Positions 1-8,569 of a stretch of DNA of 64,000 nucleotides are shown here, one piece after another; the first letter of the stretch is position 1, and every line of letters begins with the position of its first letter. The notes below the pieces were generated by a model that ran no database searches, was not told the DNA's origin, and worked only from the letters and a program-made list of their open reading frames with translations. The stretch is from assembly GCA_027531445.1 (NCBI GenBank), contig JAPZRK010000006.1, positions 7,662-71,661 of the forward strand. Direction: 5' to 3'. Source of the stretch: Leptospira sp. GTDB lineage: Bacteria > Spirochaetota > Leptospiria > Leptospirales > Leptospiraceae. The position numbers and the translations under genes were made by a program.

Positions 1-906
1 GTCACCAATCTTCTGTAAGTCGACAAAATCTTGATCTACAATTTTTATTTTTCTCATCTGGTCAAGAACGAGTCCGGAAGAATTTTCTGAGGAAGCTGAT
101 AGCTCTTCCATAGAAGCCGAGATTTCTTCCACAGAGGCGGCTTGATTTTGTGCTTGGCTATGCAAGTTATCAGACATTCGTTCCAATTCTTGTACTGTCA
201 AAATGAGTTTTTCTGCCGAAGCTTTCATTCGATCTGATTGAATTTCAATTTTGTTTTGTTTTTCGAAAGATTCAGTAAGTCTATCTTTCAAATTTTCTTG
301 CATATCTTTCATAAGTATCACAACAAACCGAAAACAAAAGATCATCGCAAAAAGAAAAATAACTTTGATAACTTGGGTAGATAAATAAATGCCATTGGTA
401 ACTACGACAGCCGAATCATTAGAGGCGACAAATGTCGCTCCACACATCACGGCCAAATAGATAGAAAAAACATATGCCCCTGTAGACAAAAATCCTAGTC
501 TAATGACTGTTTTAGGGTGGGAGAGGAAACCCGAGTAGATCACAATAAATAGGTAAATGGTATAGAACAAACCTCCTTTGATAGGGTCTGCTGAGCTTTC
601 TGGTTTTTCTGTTAAAATCTGCGCGTAGTAGAAAAAAGTAGAAAGAAAGAAATCAAAATAAATCACATAAAAGGGAAAGGATTTCGGAATCTGTTTTCCA
701 GTGCTTCTCATCCATGATATGAACAAACTGATACAAATGAATAGAATCGTGCCTGCTAACATGATCCAAAATATTTTCAAACCAATGAGAGAGATTACAG
801 CTAGAATGAAAGAAAGGCTGAGTCCGTACCTTACTTTATTGATGAGATCAATTCCTCGGATTCGATTGGCTTCTGCAAATGATTGTAACAATTCGTTTGA
901 GTTCAT
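1..906 (-). CDS. Methyl-accepting chemotaxis-like receptor, 5' part (cut by window edge)
   Basis: The frame opens with ATG at 906 and stays open to the left edge (302 codons seen), so the gene is truncated by the window. The first ~200 residues are hydrophobic with about six predicted membrane spans and no obvious periplasmic ligand domain. A charged linker follows, then helices with the composition typical of an MCP methylation/signalling domain (AASVEEISASMEELSASSENSS-type repeats near residues 265-285). By family it should pass signals to CheA/CheW at the membrane. No HAMP is obvious. The conserved hairpin tip lies outside the window, so MCP identity rests on the N-terminal helix bundle. 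It is divergent from the SH3b lipoprotein gene. Confidence 0.8.
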   Translation of the reverse strand, partial: MNSNELLQSFAEANRIRGIDLINKVRYGLSLSFILAVISLIGLKIFWIMLAGTILFICISLFISWMRSTGKQIPKSFPFYVIYFDFFLSTFFYYAQILTEKPESSADPIKGGLFYTIYLFIVIYSGFLSHPKTVIRLGFLSTGAYVFSIYLAVMCGATFVASNDSAVVVTNGIYLSTQVIKVIFLFAMIFCFRFVVILMKDMQENLKDRLTESFEKQNKIEIQSDRMKASAEKLILTVQELERMSDNLHSQAQNQAASVEEISASMEELSASSENSSGLVLDQMRKIKIVDQDFVDLQKIGD

Positions 907-1210
907 AGATTTTCGTTATGATAGTAGTAAAATCGCAAATAATGGAAACAAAGAAAAGATTTAAAATAGTAAAAATCTGACAGGGAATCGAGTCCTTATG
1001 TCACATTCAATCTTTAAATCAATCGGAAGTTAAATGTTTGGGAGAGCGACTGATGACAACCTGAAAAGAATATTTAAATAGAATCAGATGTATAAGGAAA
1101 TTTGTTCATAGTATCACCTAGCGTGTATCCTGCGGGCAATTTTAATGGATTTACATAGATATTAACTTTTCTAAACTCAGTCGTTACCTTTACTTAGGCA
1201 GGCTCTACTC
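907..1210. other. Divergent intergenic region (304 bp)
   Basis: This stretch separates the leftward receptor gene from the rightward lipoprotein gene, so it must hold both promoters. It is AT-rich. I see no convincing hexamer pair, no operator palindrome and no coding frame that continues into either neighbour. Confidence 0.6.
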
Positions 1211-2686
1211 ATGAAAAAACTTCCAACATTCTCTCTCATTTTATTGATGCTATTTCTCCAGATTCAGTGTAAAGACAATCGGGCCGCTATAGGCGTAGGA
1301 TTTGTCTTTGGAGATATTTGTATACACGAGAAACCCAGTTTAGCTAGCGAATGCATTCAGAAAATCACTGCAGGCACTGAAGTAGATTTACTTACAAAAG
1401 AGGTGAAAGACAGCTCTGGGAAGAGCATGCAATGGCAAGAGATACGTTATGAAAAAAAAGTTGGATACATTTCACAAGACGAAGAAAGAACCTATAATAA
1501 ATTTGCCGCTATTCTCGCAGATGTCGAAAGAGAAATGGTTGTCTCTGCCTCCTCGCTAAGACTACGAAAATTCCCTTCCTTAACTGCTGAAGTGATTCAG
1601 TCCTTGCCACGACAAACGCTAGTAACAACTTTTGGCAAGTCACCTTCTAGCTTTCGTGTAGAAAATAAATATGATTCCTGGTATCGGGTGAAAACGAAAG
1701 ATGGAATCATCGGTTTTTGTTATGGTGGATTTCTCGAGTATCCGAGTTCCAAAGATCCTGATACAGATGCCGAAGATTACGTTCCGAATGAAATTCAGAT
1801 TTCTGGATTTGTAGAGCTTACAAAAGATAACCCTACATTTTGGTTGAAACCAGAAGAAACGAAGGTTACCAATGAGTTCCTTAAGTCCTATTTGTCTGGA
1901 AATTACATCGAAGTAGAATCATTTGATAAATTTTTAAAATCAGGTGTAAGAATTCCTACACAAAGAAAGGTCACAATCAATAACAAGAATTACTACTTCG
2001 TTGAGCGTGAGTTCAAATTTTACGGCGGTAACTCAATGGATAGCGCGGGAAGTCTCCTCGGATGGGTGTCTGAAGAGGATGCGCGTCAATATGATGATTC
2101 GTTATTTGAAAAAACCTTAAAAGAATATTCCGATTCAGCTAACAAGGACTTGATACAGTTTCTTCATAAACTTTCCGATCAAAACTTGGATGATGTGAGT
2201 TCATTGAAGGTGTCTAAAGTGTTTTCTAAGGAAAGTACAAAAGAAGCTCTTTGGGATGTTAGTTATGATATTTTGGATAGTCATTTTAATCACGAATATA
2301 ATAAACACTTACTCGTTTTACAGAATAAATCAGGCTTTTTTGTCCAATTGGATGGCTACAATCAAAGTGAGTCTCTCGATCTTGATAATGATGGCATTCC
2401 TGAGTGGAAATCCTATTCTTCTGGGAGAGCAGACTCATCCGTCAGTTACTACTCGTTATCTTCAGCAAAATTCGAACCATTTTTGAGAATTGAACAAAAT
2501 GATTACGACCAATCCTGCAATATAACAATCAATAATAAAACGACGTTAAGCAGAGCAGAGACTACGAACGAGAGTGAGAACGCAGTTTGTGATTTCAAAT
2601 TGGATGGAAATAAGATTAAATTGCAAATCGATAAAAAATCTTATAATTATGTATATGAGTCAGGTAAGTTGACAAAACAGAAATAA
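1211..2686 (+). CDS. Lipoprotein with two SH3b-type domains
   Basis: The 491-residue protein begins with a lipoprotein signal ending in a spirochaete-style lipobox (LQIQC, Cys20). Residues ~29-91 and ~106-176 look like two bacterial SH3 (SH3b) modules: each has the beta-strand pattern and the W..V/I.....GY/GF ending typical of the fold. SH3b modules usually bind peptidoglycan or peptides. The rest (to ~491) is not recognised, apart from a calcium-loop-like DLDNDG motif near residue 395. The stop overlaps the start of the next gene by one base (TAATG), so the two are translationally coupled; this ties the protein to the five-haem cytochrome. It probably sits in a membrane facing the periplasm or surface. 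Confidence 0.8.
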   Translation: MKKLPTFSLILLMLFLQIQCKDNRAAIGVGFVFGDICIHEKPSLASECIQKITAGTEVDLLTKEVKDSSGKSMQWQEIRYEKKVGYISQDEERTYNKFAAILADVEREMVVSASSLRLRKFPSLTAEVIQSLPRQTLVTTFGKSPSSFRVENKYDSWYRVKTKDGIIGFCYGGFLEYPSSKDPDTDAEDYVPNEIQISGFVELTKDNPTFWLKPEETKVTNEFLKSYLSGNYIEVESFDKFLKSGVRIPTQRKVTINNKNYYFVEREFKFYGGNSMDSAGSLLGWVSEEDARQYDDSLFEKTLKEYSDSANKDLIQFLHKLSDQNLDDVSSLKVSKVFSKESTKEALWDVSYDILDSHFNHEYNKHLLVLQNKSGFFVQLDGYNQSESLDLDNDGIPEWKSYSSGRADSSVSYYSLSSAKFEPFLRIEQNDYDQSCNITINNKTTLSRAETTNESENAVCDFKLDGNKIKLQIDKKSYNYVYESGKLTKQK

Positions 2687-3828
2687 TGCGAAGTTTTCTT
2701 TGTGACTATCTTTTTAAGGTAGTCCTCATCTCTTCTGTCCTGACTTTTAATGTATGCCAAAAAAATCAGGATATGTCGCACTTTCGGTTTTCGAATGGAG
2801 TTTCGCCGGTGTTATATGACGTAGGCAGAGACTCCATTACAAATCCGGACAATGAACATCAATTATTAACTGATAGCAAGTCTTGTGCTTCTTGTCATGA
2901 GAGAGTTTATCAAAATTGGTTAAGATCTAGGCATAGGGTCTCATACACCAACGAAATTTACCAACAAAGCCACAAACAAGAACCAATGAGCTGGTGTTTG
3001 AATTGCCATGCTCCTTTTGTAACTCTAAATTCGGATCATGATAATCCCTTAGATAGATTTCAAAAAGAAGATGGAATCTCATGTATCACATGCCATGTGA
3101 GAAATGGAAAGATACTAACATCGAAAATTCCAAAAAAGGAACTACTTTCGCACCGATATCAAGAAATCCCTCAGATGGAAACTTCAGAATTCTGTGCCAA
3201 CTGCCACCAGTTTTCATTCCCAACTGTAAAATCCATGGTCAAAGGGAATGCAGAATTTCACTATTCCAAACTTCCTATGCAAGATACCTACGAGGAATGG
3301 AAAAGAAGCCCGTATTACAACAAAAAACAATGCCAATCTTGTCATTTGTTTCCTCGGAGTAAGTTTACTCATTCTTTCCCTGGAGGTCACTCGTTAGATG
3401 ATCTATCGTCTGCATTTGTGATTTCAATAGAAAAGAAGTCAGAAAATGCATATTTGGTGGAGATAGAAACTAAAAATATCGGTCATTCGTTTCCGACAGG
3501 GGATTTGTTTCGAACAGTTCGATTGAGGGTTTATTCTCCTGAAAAAAAATTCGAGAAGGAATGGGTTTTTCGAAAGGCTTTTTCAGTACGACAAAATCCT
3601 AAATCAGACGAGGCATCAAAAGTTCTTTCCGAGGACACTGTCATCGAATCTAATTCGTTAAATGGAAATAAAAAATCTTTGATATGGATGAGCGACAAGC
3701 GAATTGAATCAATTTATTATGAGTTATTCATTGAATACCAAAATGGAATCAACCAACTCGTTAGCAAAATTGATTCTGAAGATACGATCAAAAAATTTCA
3801 ATCGGGAACAATCAAGGTATCAAAATAA
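2686..3828 (+). CDS. Five-haem c-type cytochrome lipoprotein
   Basis: There are five CXXCH haem c sites at about residues 67, 104, 133, 170 and 216. They follow a hydrophobic N-terminus with a lipobox-like FNVC (Cys24). The order and spacing resemble cytochrome c554-type multihaem proteins. After the haem region, residues ~225-380 form a beta-rich segment with a conserved NIGHSFPTG motif. The same layout occurs in the cytochrome at 32693-33913 (first site in SC.SCH......W..S.HR, third in GI.C..CHVRN, then N.GH.FPT), so the two are paralogues. It is coupled to the SH3b lipoprotein by a one-base overlap. Role inferred: periplasmic or envelope electron transfer; donor and acceptor are unknown. 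Confidence 0.88.
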   Translation: MRSFLCDYLFKVVLISSVLTFNVCQKNQDMSHFRFSNGVSPVLYDVGRDSITNPDNEHQLLTDSKSCASCHERVYQNWLRSRHRVSYTNEIYQQSHKQEPMSWCLNCHAPFVTLNSDHDNPLDRFQKEDGISCITCHVRNGKILTSKIPKKELLSHRYQEIPQMETSEFCANCHQFSFPTVKSMVKGNAEFHYSKLPMQDTYEEWKRSPYYNKKQCQSCHLFPRSKFTHSFPGGHSLDDLSSAFVISIEKKSENAYLVEIETKNIGHSFPTGDLFRTVRLRVYSPEKKFEKEWVFRKAFSVRQNPKSDEASKVLSEDTVIESNSLNGNKKSLIWMSDKRIESIYYELFIEYQNGINQLVSKIDSEDTIKKFQSGTIKVSK

Positions 3829-3845
3829 ATCTCTGCATACGACTG

Positions 3846-4523
3846 CTAGATACTATGCTTTCTAAAAATATCCGTTAGATGGAGAAAGTCAGATAACTCG
3901 AAGATTTGAAATGTGCAAGGATCCGTCTCAACAAAGGGAGAGATTTGAAGTTGGTTTAAATAGACTTTTAACCAGGGATTTGTTTTTGGAAAGATCGGTA
4001 CGATCTCACCGTATTGATGGTACATATGATAATCATTTGGCAAAATCATAAAATTTCCAGCTGTTCCATAGCGAAAGGTGAGTTCAAATGGATCTTCTCC
4101 TAAATCAGAATCGTCTTCTTTCCAAAAGCCAGAAAATTTCATTCTTTCATTTAGAAGGTATTTACATTCCTGAGCATTCGGTTTCGTCACTTGAAGGAGG
4201 ATCTTTTGCAGGAAGGTAGAACTTCCCTTCACGGTTAATGATTTTTTTTCGATGAATAGAGATGGGTGACTTTCTAATTTAAGTTCGCTCTCGAAAAAAA
4301 CTTCGATAAATAGTTTTAAACCATTCAATTCATCTTCGATTTTCGAATCATAACCCAAATTTTCAAATTCAATAGAATCATTTTTTTTATGGACTAACGT
4401 CCAACCATCGCAGATTGGTTTTCGCAAATCGTCAAAAATATAGATCAAACCAAATGTTTCACTTTGATTCAAAAACTCTGGGCATAAAGTTAAATCTTCC
4501 CATTGATTCGGATATGTGTTCAA
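3846..4523 (-). CDS. Conserved hypothetical protein (225 aa)
   Basis: I do not recognise this family. The 225-residue product is acidic and soluble-looking, without signal peptide or membrane span. It has several aromatic-rich segments (for example around residues 150-180, with a YHMYHQYGE motif). It lies 18 bases downstream of the TetR-family regulator on the same strand and may be co-transcribed with it. It is convergent with the cytochrome gene, 17 bases away. Confidence 0.65.
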   Translation of the reverse strand: MNTYPNQWEDLTLCPEFLNQSETFGLIYIFDDLRKPICDGWTLVHKKNDSIEFENLGYDSKIEDELNGLKLFIEVFFESELKLESHPSLFIEKKSLTVKGSSTFLQKILLQVTKPNAQECKYLLNERMKFSGFWKEDDSDLGEDPFELTFRYGTAGNFMILPNDYHMYHQYGEIVPIFPKTNPWLKVYLNQLQISPFVETDPCTFQIFELSDFLHLTDIFRKHSI

Positions 4524-4541
4524 AAACTGATCCTCTAGAAA

Positions 4542-5120
4542 TTAAATCAAAAGCAATTCTTTGATTTGGATTTCCATTTGAGTTATGTATGACTCATCCA
4601 AAGTGATACGCCAATTCATCAATCCACCTTCATAGACATTGATCATCTTTCTAGTGACAGAAAGTGAATTCAGGTTTTTTGGGAGGCTTTGATTATCTTT
4701 CCATTTTGATAATTTTCTATCAATCACCATCTCCCAATTCTTTGCAATCGATTGAAACTCTACAGAAAACGGCTGTTTACCTACTGGAAATTGGCATGAG
4801 AAAACTGCAATTGGGCAACCTTGGTAATAAGAAATATCTGATCGAATCTGTGCACGCACCGCCTTTGAAAAAACCTTAACAAATTGTTTTGGATCTTTTG
4901 ACTGATAGAGAATGTGCCTGAACCATACCAATATATCTCTTCCATAGGATCGAATTACATGGATTCCTAAATCTTCTTTTGACGAAAAATGATCATAGAA
5001 CGAGGCTTTAGCGGTGCCTGCCTCTTTAATGATTTGATTGATACCCGTATGATAGTATCCGTTTTCATAAAATAAGTGTTTCGATATTGTTAAAATGCGA
5101 ACTTTGGGGGATGACTTCAC
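4542..5120 (-). CDS. TetR/AcrR-family transcriptional regulator
   Basis: Residues ~5-55 form a TetR-type helix-turn-helix (ILTISKHLFYENGYYHTGINQII.....AKASFYDHF.SKEDLG), including the signature in which a helix-turn-helix follows a GY..TGI motif. The C-terminal two thirds are helical and would bind a ligand and dimerise. At 192 residues it is normal for the family. It is divergent from a thioesterase gene, and two palindromes of the same sequence type lie in the shared intergenic region, suggesting it represses both itself and the thioesterase. The ligand is unknown; an acyl-CoA or fatty acid is plausible because of the neighbour. Confidence 0.9.
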   Translation of the reverse strand: MKSSPKVRILTISKHLFYENGYYHTGINQIIKEAGTAKASFYDHFSSKEDLGIHVIRSYGRDILVWFRHILYQSKDPKQFVKVFSKAVRAQIRSDISYYQGCPIAVFSCQFPVGKQPFSVEFQSIAKNWEMVIDRKLSKWKDNQSLPKNLNSLSVTRKMINVYEGGLMNWRITLDESYITQMEIQIKELLLI

Positions 5121-5166
5121 TCAATAACTATATCTCCTCTAGTAAAGGAGTCAAATTTTTTAAAAA

Positions 5167-5182
5167 AACAGAATGGTCTGTT
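5167..5182. promoter_or_regulatory. Palindromic operator 1 (TetR-type)
   Basis: AACAGA-ATGG-TCTGTT is a perfect 6-base dyad with a 4-base spacer. It lies 47 bases upstream of the TetR start and shares the core ACAGA-N4-TCTGT with a second dyad at 5236-5251. Two copies of the same core in one divergent promoter region are strong evidence for an operator. Confidence 0.75.
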
Positions 5183-5235
5183 CGTAAAAATTATTTGCAT
5201 TGGATTTGGCTAAATTTATAAATGAAATTATTGAG

Positions 5236-5251
5236 GACAGAACAGTCTGTC
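5236..5251. promoter_or_regulatory. Palindromic operator 2 (TetR-type)
   Basis: GACAGA-ACAG-TCTGTC is a perfect 6-base dyad with a 4-base spacer and the same core as operator 1. It ends 28 bases before the thioesterase start, where binding would block transcription of that gene. Confidence 0.75.
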
Positions 5252-5279
5252 TGCTTTATTCGATTTTTGGAGATACACT

Positions 5280-5699
5280 ATGGATAAACGACTAGCTTTC
5301 CATTCAACGGAAATCCCGATATTATGGAGTCAAATGGATGCAAATGGTCATGTTGGAAATGGGACATATCAATTTATTTTTGACGAAGCAAGGATGCGTG
5401 CCCTGGAGCATGCTGGGTTTTCGATTGCTCAACTACGAAAAGACGAAATTGGGCCCGTCATGCTTAAGGCTGAACTTACCTACCACAAACCAGTATCGCA
5501 TCCCGACAGTGTGCGTATAGATACGGATTTTGGTGATGGAAATAAAATTAAGGGTAAAATCTTTCAAAACATGTATCGTGTATCCGACGGACAATTGGTG
5601 TGTGAGGCGATCTTTTTGGCAATATTCTTTGATTTTAAAAAATCCAGACCTATGAAGTTGCCTGATTTCTTTGTCTCAAGATTTTCATATAATCATTGA
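5280..5699 (+). CDS. Hot-dog fold acyl-CoA thioesterase (4HBT/YbgC type)
   Basis: The 139-residue protein has the single hot-dog domain size and the N-terminal motif W.QMDANGHVGNGTYQFIFDEAR. Asp20 sits where the catalytic Asp of 4-hydroxybenzoyl-CoA thioesterase-type enzymes is found. The family hydrolyses acyl-CoA thioesters in the cytoplasm; the substrate cannot be read from the sequence. A GGAG ribosome-binding site precedes the ATG. It is divergent from the TetR gene and probably under its control through the two dyads upstream. Confidence 0.88.
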   Translation: MDKRLAFHSTEIPILWSQMDANGHVGNGTYQFIFDEARMRALEHAGFSIAQLRKDEIGPVMLKAELTYHKPVSHPDSVRIDTDFGDGNKIKGKIFQNMYRVSDGQLVCEAIFLAIFFDFKKSRPMKLPDFFVSRFSYNH

Positions 5700-5898
5700 T
5701 CTGGTCAATCGACTCGACTTTTCTATAAGTATGACCAGTCCACTGACTTTTCAGGGAATGAAACGTCTGTAAAGAACAGGCTGGCGCCAAAGATGTGTTT
5801 AGTGGACTTGTAAACTACTGCCCAGTCTTTAAAAAAAGCCGTAATCGAAATATCGCAAACGAATTGACTCCGTTGACTCGATATGATTTATAAGGCGA

Positions 5899-7107
5899 AT
5901 GAAATCATTAGCAATACTTACAAAACTAGTTTTGATCTATACTGCAGTCTCCTTGGATTCTGTCGTACATGCCGAAACGGGCAAATTATTACTGCATACG
6001 ATTGTTGGTAACCAGCCCAGAGAGCTAATCCTCATCAATCAAGATTCTGAAACTACCTTTGAATTTCCAAGTGAATTCCAACTGATGAATCGAATCCAAG
6101 TTTCAAAAAAACGAATCCTTTCTTTGGCCGATTCCTATGGTGTAGATCGTAAGATAAAATCTTACGAGTGGAAAACGGGCAAAGTATCTGAGCTGAAATT
6201 TCCTCAGGATACAGGCATCAAGATATTAAGAGAGTTTATCTCATATATGGAAGATCTAAACCTAACAATTTTTCAAGAAATCCATCAGGTAGGAGACCAA
6301 AGGCTTTTTCAACTCGAGGGAGATAAGCCAAATTATTTTCCCCACTTTGATAAATATAGAAAAACAGTCAGGTTAGATGATTTTTTACCAAATGGTGCAC
6401 ATCTATTCAGAATTTTAGAAAGAGATAGATCCGTTCAGAAATTGGAAGATCCATTTGTTGGCGCTAACGATGGTTATTCCCAAAAGGTGTTTTTCTGTAG
6501 TTCTCTAAAATGCAATCCTGAAGAAATTTTATCTGACAGAGCAATATTGAGTGCACGGTTTATTTCTGATGGTGAGTTGGTTGTATTTTTGACGCCACTA
6601 TCCGCGAATTCAGATTCCAAATCATATAATTTAGAATCCTATGATATTAAGGAAAAAAAGAGAAAGAAGTTATTCACATTTAAAGTACCAATGAAAGGTC
6701 CCTCCGGAACGTACAATCGAGGCAATCCAATATTCAGAGTATTAAATCAATCTAGTTTGTTTTTACTCACCGAAGAAGTTTCCGATATCGAAGATAAAAT
6801 TCAGAATTGGAAGGTCGTTGACGGACGCACGGGAAAAGTGGAAGATTTTAAAGTTCCCGATGGCTTTCGGTTTGCTAGCCTGTTGCCCGTTGGTTATCAT
6901 AAGAGTTCTAACGAATCGGATAAGTCAACTCTGGAGCCTTACATCGTTTTTATAAAAACAACCTATGATTTAAAATTAGGAATTCTAAATCAATTGAAAG
7001 TGATCCAACTTCCCGAATGTAAAACAGTTTTGGAAAAAGAGATCAAGGGAAAAACTGTAATAAATGCAATGTATGTATCAGATGGTGAGTTTCTAAGTGA
7101 ACGATGA
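5899..7107 (+). CDS. Secreted protein of unknown function (402 aa)
   Basis: An N-terminal signal peptide with a likely cleavage after VHA (residue ~25) is followed by ~375 residues rich in short beta strands. Repeating patterns such as SYEWKTGKVSEL and NWKVVDGRTGKVEDF suggest a WD40- or propeller-like fold, but I cannot assign a family. It is probably periplasmic. About 200 bases of non-coding DNA precede it, and it is convergent with the ornithine aminotransferase. Confidence 0.65.
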   Translation: MKSLAILTKLVLIYTAVSLDSVVHAETGKLLLHTIVGNQPRELILINQDSETTFEFPSEFQLMNRIQVSKKRILSLADSYGVDRKIKSYEWKTGKVSELKFPQDTGIKILREFISYMEDLNLTIFQEIHQVGDQRLFQLEGDKPNYFPHFDKYRKTVRLDDFLPNGAHLFRILERDRSVQKLEDPFVGANDGYSQKVFFCSSLKCNPEEILSDRAILSARFISDGELVVFLTPLSANSDSKSYNLESYDIKEKKRKKLFTFKVPMKGPSGTYNRGNPIFRVLNQSSLFLLTEEVSDIEDKIQNWKVVDGRTGKVEDFKVPDGFRFASLLPVGYHKSSNESDKSTLEPYIVFIKTTYDLKLGILNQLKVIQLPECKTVLEKEIKGKTVINAMYVSDGEFLSER

Positions 7108-7245
7108 TACAAAATTTGCATTAACAAAAAGAACGAATCCGATGTTTTTCTTAGCGGCTGGTTCCAGATACTTGCCTGTGTGCTCGGTTATGTATAAGAT
7201 ATCTCCGTTTTCATTGGTCAATACACTTTGTGGAGTCGACTTCAG
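7093..7245 (-). pseudogene. Possible gene remnant (about 50 codons, no start)
   Basis: On the minus strand, a frame running from just after a TGA (7246-7248) to a TAG (7093-7095) reads as ordinary protein (TPQSVLTNENGDILYITEH, then a GKYLEPAAKKN stretch). It has no ATG and no ribosome-binding site. It lies directly after the aminotransferase and overlaps the 3' end of the opposite gene by 15 bases. The likeliest reading is the tail of a decayed gene; chance is possible. I do not recognise the family. Confidence 0.3.
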
Positions 7246-7266
7246 TCAATATTTGAAAATTTACTT

Positions 7267-8502
7267 TTAAGCGTTTAAGAATCTGTTTTCTATGATCTCT
7301 ATTGCTTCATCCATCTCCGCTTCTGTTATGACTAAAGGAGGAGCAAATCGTATGATTGATTTATGTGTGGTTTTTGCAAGTAAACCCGATTTGAGAAGTT
7401 GATAGCAGATTTGATCAGCTGAGGGAGAATTAACGCTTGTATTGAGTTCTATGGCATTCAGAAGTCCTCTCCCTCGAATTTCTTTGATCAATGGAACTTT
7501 GGATTTCAGTTTTTCTAATCTATTACGAAAAATACTCCCCATATTCATCGCGTTAGTTGCTAAGTCTTCGTTTTGTAGCACTTCTAAAGCGGCAATTGAA
7601 ACAGCCGTACCCAAAGGATTGCCTCCATAGGTAGAGCCATGTTCGCCAGGTCCAATGGTTCCCATAATCTCATCATTTGTCAAAACTGCGGAAACTGGAT
7701 AAAAACCTCCTGATAAGGCTTTGCCGAGAATGAGTATATCAGGTTTGATATCATCATAGTCCGAGGCTAGCCATTTCCCTGTGCGACAGAGACCAGTTTG
7801 AATCTCGTCAGCGATCAATAGTACATTATATTTTTCGCATAAATTTTTTGCCTGTTTGAGATAACCTATATCTGGAACACGCACTCCTGCCTCACCTTGG
7901 ATTGGTTCAATCATAAAACCGGCCACATTTTGATCGTTAAGCGCACGTTCCAAGGACGCTAAATCATTGAATGGGATTACTTCAAATCCAGGAACAAATG
8001 GTCCAAAGTCAGTAAAACTAGATGGATCTGTTGAGGAGGAAATGGCTCCTAAAGTTCTTCCCCAAAAGTTTCCTTGAGCAAATAGTATCTTAGCACTGTT
8101 TTCTGGTATGTTCTTATGTCGATATCCCCACCTTCTGCACAGTTTGATGGCGGTTTCCCCTCCCTCCACACCCGTGTTCATCGGCAGAACTTTTGAATAC
8201 CCAAATAGATTACAAAGTTTCTCTTCAAACAAACCTAGAACGTTATTGTGATAGGCTCGTGAAGTCAGTGTCAGCCGACTCGCTTGATCGATAAGCGTTT
8301 TTAAAATATGAGGATGGCAATGGCCTTGATTTACAGCACTGTATGCAGATAGAAAATCGAAGTATTTTTTCCCTGTTACGTCCCAGACAAAGATCCCGGA
8401 ACCTCTCTCGATGACGACTGGTAACGGTGCATAGTTTTTGGCACCATAATTATCTTCTAAACTGTAATAGGAGGCAGGATTCGAGCGATCAAAGGTTTGC
8501 AC
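7267..8502 (-). CDS. rocD: Ornithine aminotransferase (ornithine-oxo-acid transaminase)
   Basis: This is a class-III PLP aminotransferase of normal length (411 aa). The PLP-binding Asp232 lies in LLIADEIQTG and the Schiff-base lysine is Lys261 in ILGKALSGGFYPVSA. The N-terminus (NYGAKNYAPLPVVIERGSG.FVWDV.GKKYFDFLSAYSAVNQGHCHP) matches ornithine aminotransferases closely rather than acetylornithine or GABA enzymes. The reaction is ornithine + 2-oxoglutarate to glutamate semialdehyde + glutamate, linking arginine/ornithine and proline metabolism in the cytoplasm. It is monocistronic as far as can be seen. Confidence 0.93.
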   Translation of the reverse strand: MQTFDRSNPASYYSLEDNYGAKNYAPLPVVIERGSGIFVWDVTGKKYFDFLSAYSAVNQGHCHPHILKTLIDQASRLTLTSRAYHNNVLGLFEEKLCNLFGYSKVLPMNTGVEGGETAIKLCRRWGYRHKNIPENSAKILFAQGNFWGRTLGAISSSTDPSSFTDFGPFVPGFEVIPFNDLASLERALNDQNVAGFMIEPIQGEAGVRVPDIGYLKQAKNLCEKYNVLLIADEIQTGLCRTGKWLASDYDDIKPDILILGKALSGGFYPVSAVLTNDEIMGTIGPGEHGSTYGGNPLGTAVSIAALEVLQNEDLATNAMNMGSIFRNRLEKLKSKVPLIKEIRGRGLLNAIELNTSVNSPSADQICYQLLKSGLLAKTTHKSIIRFAPPLVITEAEMDEAIEIIENRFLNA

Positions 8503-8569
8503 AAAAACAAGATGTAATAGTAGTAAATTCGTTCAACGATATATTCTCAAGAGAGTTTAAAAAGAAAGA

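Noticed and set aside
701..964. 87-codon plus-strand frame
   Set aside because: It lies antisense to the N-terminal membrane part of the chemotaxis-like receptor, whose translation is clearly the real one.
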